From an archaeon (GTDB lineage: Archaea > Nanobdellota > Nanobdellia > SCGC-AAA011-G17 > GW2011-AR18): a stretch of 5,814 nucleotides of DNA. Of this stretch, positions 1 to 4,612 are shown in pieces. The translations under genes and the position numbers were made by a program. The notes below the pieces were generated by a model, which saw only the letters and a program-made list of their open reading frames with translations, ran no database searches and had not been told where the DNA came from. The DNA is taken from the NCBI GenBank assembly GCA_023245565.1, contig JAHFKB010000009.1, positions 1 through 5,814 on the forward strand, written 5' to 3'. Position 1 is the first letter of the stretch; the number at the start of each line of letters is the position of its first letter.

Positions 1-339
1 ATTTCTAGTAAGTATAATTTCACCATGAATTTTAGCTATGCCTGCAATCATTGCATCTTCAGGATCAATCATTTTTCCTTCTTTTTTTAAATCAGATTGA
101 ATTATTCCACCTTCTCTTGCAGAAGAATTATCAAAGTCCAATATATTTATGGATTCAAATAATGAATATATTTTATCCTTGTTATCATTATTAATAAAAC
201 TAATTCCTTGAAACACCTCAAAAACACTAATTGATGTAGTTACCAAATTTACATTCTTATTCTCAATTTCTTCTATTTTTTTCTTAGTTTCTTTATTTCC
301 TCTCAAAAGATCAATTATAATAGAAGTATCTAAAATCAT
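1..339 (-). CDS. vapC: VapC-type PIN-domain ribonuclease toxin (partial, C-terminus off the left edge)
   Basis: I translated this by hand from the minus strand; 113 codons lie in the window and no stop is reached. The protein opens MILDTSIIIDLL, the classic first PIN strand with catalytic Asp4. It continues with FEVFQG (Glu41) and PEDAMIAGIA (third acidic residue Asp95), then GEIILTRN at the edge. The fourth acidic residue normally follows this TRN motif by a few residues, just outside. PIN toxins are Mg2+-dependent endoribonucleases, usually cutting tRNA or rRNA, and are held inactive by the partner antitoxin. The start is well supported: its ATG overlaps the vapB TGA as ATGA (336-339), and a GAGG Shine-Dalgarno-like stretch lies 5 nt upstream at 345-348, inside vapB. 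This implies translational coupling. What is visible is intact; only about 15-25 residues should be missing. Confidence 0.93.
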   Translation of the reverse strand, partial: MILDTSIIIDLLRGNKETKKKIEEIENKNVNLVTTSISVFEVFQGISFINNDNKDKIYSLFESINILDFDNSSAREGGIIQSDLKKEGKMIDPEDAMIAGIAKIHGEIILTRN

Positions 340-548
340 AACTTCCTCTTTCTACTTAAAGATCTAGAATTTTCTATGTTATCAATTAATTTTTCTCCTT
401 CTTTATCGCTTAGTATACCTACAAAGTCTAACAAACTTTTTTTATTTGTAATTCTATTTATTACCTCACTAAAACTTTCTTTACCACGTTTTTTAGAAGA
501 TAATCTTTCATAAGCTTCTTCAGTTATAGATAATGTCTTTGTTGCCAT
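336..548 (-). CDS. vapB: VapB-family antitoxin (PF02697-like)
   Basis: This 70-residue protein should bind and neutralise the adjacent VapC and repress its own operon. The N-terminus (ATKTLSITEEAYERLSS, residues 2-18) has the strand-then-helix pattern of archaeal VapB antitoxins, and ESFSEVINRI (24-33) is the typical second helix. The tail (about 55-70) is basic and serine-rich, the sort of flexible region that wraps around a PIN toxin. It is the promoter-proximal gene, which is the normal antitoxin-first order, and overlaps vapC by 4 nt. The start at 548 has a TATA box centred 25 bp upstream and a 14-bp palindrome directly against the ATG, so the mRNA is probably leaderless. Family assignment comes from pattern and context; a related ribbon-helix-helix antitoxin family is the alternative. 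Confidence 0.88.
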   Translation of the reverse strand: MATKTLSITEEAYERLSSKKRGKESFSEVINRITNKKSLLDFVGILSDKEGEKLIDNIENSRSLSRKRKL

Positions 549-562
549 ACATACATGTATGT
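549..562. promoter_or_regulatory. 14-bp perfect palindrome, likely VapB/VapBC operator
   Basis: ACATACATGTATGT reads identically on both strands and ends one base before the vapB ATG (548). It lies between the TATA box (569-577) and the expected leaderless start site, so a bound protein would block polymerase loading. VapB antitoxins are known to bind palindromes in their own promoters; that this is the site is inferred from position and symmetry. Confidence 0.7.
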
Positions 563-568
563 GTATTT

Positions 569-577
569 ATTTATAAA
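569..577 (-). promoter_or_regulatory. TATA box for vapBC
   Basis: Read on the minus strand, TTTATAAAT is centred about 25 bp before the vapB ATG. This spacing puts transcription initiation at or within a base or two of the start codon. It is the only good TATA match in the 83-bp gap between vapB and the TerC-like gene. Confidence 0.65.
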
Positions 578-623
578 GTTTTCTAATAAAATTTCGAAAA
601 TTTCACAAAATAATAAAATATAT

Positions 624-629
624 AAAAAA
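624..629 (-). terminator. Oligo-T tract after the TerC-like gene
   Basis: Six consecutive T on the minus strand lie 3-8 nt beyond the TAA of the TerC-like gene, followed by more T-rich sequence. Archaeal RNA polymerase terminates at such tracts without needing a hairpin. The whole region is AT-rich, so the call is weak. Confidence 0.35.
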
Positions 630-631
630 CA

Positions 632-1552
632 TTAATTTTTAAATTCTTTTTTAGATTTATAAAAGAAATATCCTAAAATAATAAAAGTAGTAATAGGCGA
701 AACTAAATTATTAATATGAAATCCAAAACTTTCTAATAACATAACAGCTCCTAAAAATAAAACAGAGTACATTGCTCCATTTTTCAAATACTTATATTTC
801 TTAACACGTTCTATATTACTAGTTGTTAATTTTCTTACAACTAATGCACCAAGACCATTTCCAATTAATATTAAAGGAACAGATAAAGTAAAAGCAAAAG
901 CACCTAAAACTCCATCAATAGAAAAAGTTGCATCAATAACTTCTAAATATAATATTTTACTTAGATCACTCAAACCTGCTTTTTTATGTAACATTTGTTC
1001 TTCAGCTTTTTCTGCATTTTGTTTAAATCCATGTGTAATAAAAAATGCTGTAGATCCAACTACTGCTCCAAATGCCATTAATGGGTTAATTTTAATTGAA
1101 AACCAAACAACTAAAGCTAAAAAAATAGAAACTACAGCATAAAACCAAACACCATGACTTTGAAAAAACTTCTCATGACTTAATCCATAACTTTTAGGTT
1201 CCATAAATAACCAATGAAAGAATAAGAAAACTAAAAAAATTCCACCACCAGATAATAATATTGGAGCTGATTTTTCTATAGATTCAGCAACCATAGGATT
1301 AGAACTAAATGCAGCTGTAAAAGCTCCAATAAAACCTAAAGAAGGATTTGTAAACCAAATTATAAGCCAAGGTAACAAACCTCTAACTAAAAAAACAGCA
1401 ATTAATAAACCCCATATTAAAAACCACCTCTTAGCTTTTGCAGACATAGTAGATAAAACTTCAGCATTAATAACTGCATTATCTATGCTACTTATAGTTT
1501 CAAATAAACATAGACCTAAGATAATAACAATTAGAGAAAATAAATTAATCAT
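632..1552 (-). CDS. TerC-superfamily integral membrane protein (DUF475-like)
   Basis: A 306-residue polytopic membrane protein with about eight or nine hydrophobic segments. Two related acidic membrane motifs show the internal pseudo-twofold repeat of the TerC/LysE-like superfamily: FETISSIDNAVINAEVL near residues 17-33 and EVIDATFSIDGVLGAFAFT at 204-222. Aligning them pairs Glu18/Asp24 with Asp207/Asp213. A charged loop (about 176-200) separates the halves. In this superfamily the membrane acidic residues are thought to coordinate divalent metal; several TerC members export Mn2+ and others are tied to tellurite resistance. The subfamily resembles DUF475, whose transport substrate I do not know. 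It has its own TATA-like box about 26 bp before the ATG, so it is probably a separate unit from gatE. No Ter-operon partners are visible, so the role is best stated as putative metal-ion transport. Confidence 0.85.
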   Translation of the reverse strand: MINLFSLIVIILGLCLFETISSIDNAVINAEVLSTMSAKAKRWFLIWGLLIAVFLVRGLLPWLIIWFTNPSLGFIGAFTAAFSSNPMVAESIEKSAPILLSGGGIFLVFLFFHWLFMEPKSYGLSHEKFFQSHGVWFYAVVSIFLALVVWFSIKINPLMAFGAVVGSTAFFITHGFKQNAEKAEEQMLHKKAGLSDLSKILYLEVIDATFSIDGVLGAFAFTLSVPLILIGNGLGALVVRKLTTSNIERVKKYKYLKNGAMYSVLFLGAVMLLESFGFHINNLVSPITTFIILGYFFYKSKKEFKN

Positions 1553-1573
1553 ATAATTAAAAATAAATAGATT

Positions 1574-1582
1574 AAATTTAAA
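1574..1582 (-). promoter_or_regulatory. TATA-like box for the TerC-family gene
   Basis: TTTAAATTT on the minus strand is centred about 26 bp before the ATG at 1552, inside the 38-bp gap after the 66-residue ORF. The spacing matches the other promoters here and would give a leaderless mRNA. Readthrough from gatE is also possible. Confidence 0.45.
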
Positions 1583-1590
1583 CTTTACTA

Positions 1591-1791
1591 TTAATTAAAT
1601 TTCTTCTTCAAAGCTTTTAATGCATCACTCCAAAGTTCATCATAATCTTCACTTTTAGAAATAAATTCAGTTGAACCATCAACTTTAATTCCATGAATTT
1701 CTAAATCTCTTCTAATAAGAGCCATTTTATTTTTCAAAGCTAATAAAACTGCTTTCTCTTTATCAGATTGTCTAATTTTTTCACTTACCAT
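1591..1791 (-). CDS. Unrecognised 66-residue protein downstream of gatE
   Basis: I do not recognise this protein. It is 66 residues, highly charged, with no membrane segment, cysteine pair or signal peptide. Residues about 3-32 (EKIRQSDKEKAVLLALKNKM onward) look like one long amphipathic helix. A short loop around HGIKVDGS (33-40) follows, then an acidic patch SKSEDYDELW and a basic helical tail ALKALKKKFN. Its ATG lies within the last codons of gatE, an 11-nt overlap ending at the gatE TGA (1781-1783), so it is probably translated by coupling from the gatE message; no Shine-Dalgarno is visible. The overlap, composition like its neighbours and lack of a competing ORF support a real gene. A role with GatDE or tRNA is only a guess from position. 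Confidence 0.6.
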   Translation of the reverse strand: MVSEKIRQSDKEKAVLLALKNKMALIRRDLEIHGIKVDGSTEFISKSEDYDELWSDALKALKKKFN

Positions 1792-3211
1792 ATTTCTTAA
1801 TTATATCAGCAACTTTTTTACCATCTACTTTACCTCTAAATTTCTTCATTACTTCACCCATTAATCCGCCAAAAGGAACACCTTTATTTTTTTCACAAAT
1901 TTTCTTAATCTCTTCTTCTAATTCTTTATCTGAAACAGTTTTATATTTACTAAGATCTATTTTTTCATTTCTAATTAAATCAACTAAAATATCCAAAGCA
2001 GCATCTTTCTTAATTTTACCTTCAGAAATAGCTTCTAAAACAATATGAAAATAACTCTGATCTTCTAATTTACTAATATTTAGATTAAATCTAGAGCTAA
2101 TTTCTTTGGGAATTTCTATTAATAGTCTTGCAATAAAACCAGGTTCAATATTTCTATAATCTTTTACAAAACCTTCAAAATCAATTCCTTCTTTAATTAT
2201 TTCCCTAGCAATATCAGATTGTAATTTATATTTCTCTTCTAAATATTTAACTTTTTCATCTAATAATTTTGGCAATTCAATTTTTTCCAATAATTTTTTA
2301 TCAATATTAATTAAAGGAACATCTGTTTCAGGATACATTCTAGAAGCTCCAGGCATTGGTCTTAAAAATGAAGTAGTAAAATTAGATTCAGCTTTTCTAA
2401 CTTCAGATTTTAATTTCTCATTCTTATTTAATAATTCTAATTGTCTATTAACTTCATATTCAACAACTTTAGGAATGCTTCTTAAATCTTGAAAACCTTT
2501 AATTTCAACTCTAGATTGTCCTTTAACACTTAGATTAATATCTTGTCTAATACTTCCCAATCCTCTTTTTACACCCTTAACAGATCTTAAAACCATTCCA
2601 ATTTTTTCAGCAGCTTCTTTTGCACCCTCAGCACTTTTTATTTCAGGCCCTGTAGCAATTTCAATTAAAGGAATTCCTAATCTTGAAATATTATAAACCC
2701 TATAACTTTCTTTATCTTCAATTTTCTTAGCTGATTCTTCTTCTAAGCAAATACTAGAAATAGAAATTTTTCCTTCAGAAGTTTCTATATAACCATTAAT
2801 TGCAACTAAAGCAGTTCTCTGAAATCCAGAAACATTACTTCCATCAATAACAATCTTTCTCATAAATTGAATAACATCAACAGGTTTTGCATTTAATAAT
2901 AAAGCAACTTGCAAAGCAATATTTAATGCAGTTTTATTTAATTCTTTAGGAGGTTCTTCATCTAATTCAATTAAACAATTAACATCATTATATCCTTGAT
3001 AAACAAAATATTTTCCTTTTTGTAATTCATATAAAGCAGCAGGATCAAACTCTCCCAATTCAGAAGCACTAACTCTTAAATTTCTTTTAACTTCAAAATC
3101 AGGTTTATCATCTTTAATTATACAAGGACAATTACAAAATAACTTATGACCCTCTAATTGTTGATGAATTTCTAAACCGCACTTAAACCCAAGTTCTTTA
3201 TAATTCACCAT
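1781..3211 (-). CDS. gatE: Glutamyl-tRNA(Gln) amidotransferase subunit E, compact form
   Basis: GatE, with the asparaginase-like GatD, converts Glu-tRNA(Gln) to Gln-tRNA(Gln) in archaea. GatE phosphorylates the mischarged Glu and transfers ammonia to it. Family motifs appear in order: GLEIHQQL (12-19), KLFCNCPC (23-30), DGSNVSGFQRT (123-133), RLGIPLIEIATGPE (177-190), RGLGSIRQDINLSV (216-229), VEIKGFQDL (235-243), RPMPGASRMYPETDVP (284-299). A helical domain follows, then a YqeY-like tail ending GVPFGGLMGEVMKKFRG and onward (about 445-476). The length is 476 residues against roughly 600-640 in most archaea. The shortfall is explained by loss of the AspRS-type GAD insertion, replaced by a short linker near 262-280. 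gatD is not in the window. A TATA box sits about 25 bp before the start, and the 66-residue ORF overlaps the 3' end. Confidence 0.97.
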   Translation of the reverse strand: MVNYKELGFKCGLEIHQQLEGHKLFCNCPCIIKDDKPDFEVKRNLRVSASELGEFDPAALYELQKGKYFVYQGYNDVNCLIELDEEPPKELNKTALNIALQVALLLNAKPVDVIQFMRKIVIDGSNVSGFQRTALVAINGYIETSEGKISISSICLEEESAKKIEDKESYRVYNISRLGIPLIEIATGPEIKSAEGAKEAAEKIGMVLRSVKGVKRGLGSIRQDINLSVKGQSRVEIKGFQDLRSIPKVVEYEVNRQLELLNKNEKLKSEVRKAESNFTTSFLRPMPGASRMYPETDVPLINIDKKLLEKIELPKLLDEKVKYLEEKYKLQSDIAREIIKEGIDFEGFVKDYRNIEPGFIARLLIEIPKEISSRFNLNISKLEDQSYFHIVLEAISEGKIKKDAALDILVDLIRNEKIDLSKYKTVSDKELEEEIKKICEKNKGVPFGGLMGEVMKKFRGKVDGKKVADIIKKYGK

Positions 3212-3230
3212 AAAGATCTACTATTAATTT

Positions 3231-3240
3231 AATTTATAAA
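3231..3240 (-). promoter_or_regulatory. TATA box for gatE
   Basis: TTTATAAATT on the minus strand is centred about 25 bp before the gatE ATG (3211), giving a leaderless message. It is distinct from the plus-strand TATA box at 3261-3268, so the divergent pair uses two separate promoters in an 83-bp region. Confidence 0.6.
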
Positions 3241-3254
3241 AGTATTGATAATTA

Positions 3255-3268
3255 GAAAGATTTATATA
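3255..3268 (+). promoter_or_regulatory. BRE/TATA promoter for the nucleotidyltransferase-HEPN operon
   Basis: A purine-rich BRE-like GAAAGA (3255-3260) directly precedes TTTATATA (3261-3268), the best-looking archaeal promoter in the window. The box centre is about 30 bp before the ATG at 3295, so the leader would be zero to a few nucleotides. The putative operator array begins at the last bases of the box. Confidence 0.7.
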
Positions 3269-3322
3269 CCAAAATTGGTACTTAAGTACTAAAAATGGTA
3301 CTAATAAATCAAAAATGGGACA
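3267..3322 (+). repeat. Three tandem 20-bp-period direct repeats, probable operator array
   Basis: The core AAAAWTGG recurs at 3271-3278, 3291-3298 and 3311-3318, exactly 20 bp apart. The first two copies extend to 16 bp (TACCAAAATTGGTACT at 3267 and TACTAAAAATGGTACT at 3287, 14 of 16 identical). Copy one is also an inverted repeat (TACCAA-AA-TTGGTA, 3267-3280), and the spacer between copies one and two forms a perfect 12-bp palindrome, GTACTTAAGTAC (3278-3289). Copy two covers the ATG; copy three lies in codons 5-9 and may partly be coincidence. Two helical turns per unit would place bound proteins on one DNA face. The obvious candidate ligand is the winged-helix domain of the gene it precedes. 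Confidence 0.6.
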
Positions 3323-3801
3323 AAATATTAGAATCAATATTTGAATATCCAAATAGAGAGTTTACAATACGTGAAATTTCAAAAATAACAAAAATTCCAA
3401 CATCAAATATTCAAAGATATTTAAAAGAATTAAGAGAAAAAGAAATAATTAATACAAATAATCAACTAATTATAAATAATTATAATAAATTTTTAAAATC
3501 TTATTTTATGATAAATAAATTATATGAAAATAAATTAATTGATTATATAAATAATACATTTGTTCCATCTTTAATAATAATTTTTGGAAGTGTAAGAAAA
3601 GGAGAATATGATTTTGAAAGCGATATAGATATATTTATAGAATCTACAAAAAATATTAAAGTTGATTTATCCAATTTTGAGAAAAAATTAAATCATAAAA
3701 TACAATTATTTATATACAAAGATATTAAAGAACTACCTAATAATTTATTAAATAACGTAATTAATGGTATAAAATTAACAGGCTATATAAAAATAAAATG
3801 A
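3295..3801 (+). CDS. Winged-helix/minimal nucleotidyltransferase (MNT) fusion, probable antitoxin
   Basis: A 168-residue protein with two domains. Residues about 5-60 form a winged helix-turn-helix: REFTIREISKITKIPTSNIQRYLKELREKEII is the HTH, followed by a short wing. Residues about 88-168 form a minimal nucleotidyltransferase with FGSVRKGEYDFESDIDIF; this matches GS-x10-D-x-D with G98, S99, D110 and D112, the two main metal-binding aspartates. The third acidic residue expected on the next core strand is not evident: that strand reads HKIQLFIYK with Gln137 near the usual position. In HEPN/MNT systems the MNT protein inactivates the HEPN toxin by adding AMP to it, using ATP. The next gene starts within this one's stop (ATGA, 3798-3801), so the two are co-expressed. 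The N-terminal DNA-binding domain and the repeats over its promoter suggest autoregulation. Confidence 0.85.
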   Translation: MVLINQKWDKILESIFEYPNREFTIREISKITKIPTSNIQRYLKELREKEIINTNNQLIINNYNKFLKSYFMINKLYENKLIDYINNTFVPSLIIIFGSVRKGEYDFESDIDIFIESTKNIKVDLSNFEKKLNHKIQLFIYKDIKELPNNLLNNVINGIKLTGYIKIK

Positions 3802-4223
3802 ATGATATAATGAATTGGGAGCAATGTAAAAAAGAATTCATAAGAAATGTAGAAGTTGATCCAGAAAAGATTGAATCTATGATTAAAACTGCAGAATCAA
3901 GATTAAATTACATTAAAACTACTAAAGTAAGTGAAGAAAATGTTTCTTTTGTTGTAGAAGGTTATTATGAAGTGATAAAAGAAATTTTAGTTGCTTTATT
4001 ATTATCAAAAGGATTAAGATCAAAAAATCATCAATGTTTAATATCTTATTTCTATAAATTTTATCCAAACTATGAAGCTGAAGTTCACATAATTTCACAA
4101 ATGAGTTATTTAAGAAATAGATTAGATTACTATGGAGAAGAAATAGACTATGATTTTTATGATAAAAATAAATTAGAATTTGAAAAAATAATAAAGATAT
4201 TATTAAATATAATTAAGAAATAA
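3798..4223 (+). CDS. HEPN-like helical protein, probable partner of the upstream nucleotidyltransferase
   Basis: A 141-residue, almost entirely helical protein. Helices are visible at about 21-42, 48-70 (VSFVVEGYYEVIKEILVALL), 75-90, 92-110 and 123-140, the arrangement of HEPN domains. The signature region, SYLRNRLDYYGE (103-114), sits where HEPN proteins carry R-x4-6-H. Arg106 and Asn107 are kept, but the histidine position holds Tyr111. HEPN toxins are metal-independent RNases; HepT-type members are neutralised by AMPylation of a tyrosine beside this motif. Here RNase activity is uncertain, and the protein may be a regulatory or substrate-binding HEPN member. It is the second gene of the operon, coupled by ATGA; a later in-frame Met5 exists but the overlapping start fits better. 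Only 13 bp separate its stop from the convergent SET gene. Confidence 0.75.
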   Translation: MNDIMNWEQCKKEFIRNVEVDPEKIESMIKTAESRLNYIKTTKVSEENVSFVVEGYYEVIKEILVALLLSKGLRSKNHQCLISYFYKFYPNYEAEVHIISQMSYLRNRLDYYGEEIDYDFYDKNKLEFEKIIKILLNIIKK

Positions 4224-4236
4224 AATATTTAAACTT

Positions 4237-4560
4237 TTAAGTATCATCTTTTGTTGCATCTGTAGTTATTTCTTTACCCTTCTTAATATTTTTTATGGCA
4301 ACATCACACTTATTTTTAAGATCTTGAATAGTATTTGGATTAGAAGAGTGATTAACATATCTTTCTGGTATAGAATAAAGATAAATTACTCCAAAATGAT
4401 TATGAGTAAAATTTTTCTCTGTTTTTGAGAGTTTTTTAAACTCATCTTCTGTTAAAGCTTTAAGACTATATTTTATTACAACCTCTCCTTTTTTAAAGTC
4501 TCTATCTGCAAATATACCTCTACCAGATAAATTACCTTTTCCTATAACAACATCATTCAT
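4237..4560 (-). CDS. Small stand-alone SET-domain protein (putative protein-lysine methyltransferase)
   Basis: At 107 residues this is close to a minimal SET domain. The SAM-binding segment is GRGIFADRDFKKGEVVIKY (13-31). The central substrate region contains NHFGVIYLYS (54-63). RYVNHSSNPNT (67-77) matches the NHSxxPN cofactor/pseudoknot motif, and DVAIKNIKKGKEITTDATK (86-104) matches the closing A-x-x-I-x-x-GEEIT-x-D motif. SET enzymes transfer methyl from S-adenosylmethionine to lysines; archaeal ones have been linked to chromatin proteins, but the target here is unknown. The usual aromatic residue right after the terminal Asp (DY) is Ala102, and the protein stops five residues later, so activity is uncertain. 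It is convergent with the HEPN operon and divergent from nreA, with a central TATA box possibly shared with nreA. Confidence 0.85.
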   Translation of the reverse strand: MNDVVIGKGNLSGRGIFADRDFKKGEVVIKYSLKALTEDEFKKLSKTEKNFTHNHFGVIYLYSIPERYVNHSSNPNTIQDLKNKCDVAIKNIKKGKEITTDATKDDT

Positions 4561-4581
4561 ATTATAAAATTTGAGAATAGA

Positions 4582-4589
4582 ATTTAAAT
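4582..4589. promoter_or_regulatory. Single symmetrical TATA box serving both the SET gene and nreA
   Basis: ATTTAAAT is palindromic and sits at the middle of the 52-bp gap between the divergent starts at 4560 (minus) and 4613 (plus). Its centre is about 25 bp from one ATG and 27 bp from the other, the standard archaeal TATA distance for a leaderless message in each direction. I see no second box at a suitable distance for either gene. Confidence 0.55.
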
Positions 4590-4612
4590 AGTTTATTAAT
4601 TAATTAGTATAA

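Noticed and set aside
588..606. Near-palindrome around TTCGAA upstream of the vapB TATA box
   Set aside because: The arms are out of register by one base outside the 6-bp core, and such A/T arms are common here by chance.
3810..3812. Alternative start (Met5) for the HEPN-like gene
   Set aside because: The first ATG overlaps the upstream stop as ATGA, the same coupling seen at vapBC; no ribosome binding site favours Met5.
4224..4260. Possible bidirectional terminator between the convergent HEPN and SET genes
   Set aside because: The spacer is only 13 bp, has no hairpin, and the T-runs on either strand are short and no denser than elsewhere in the window.
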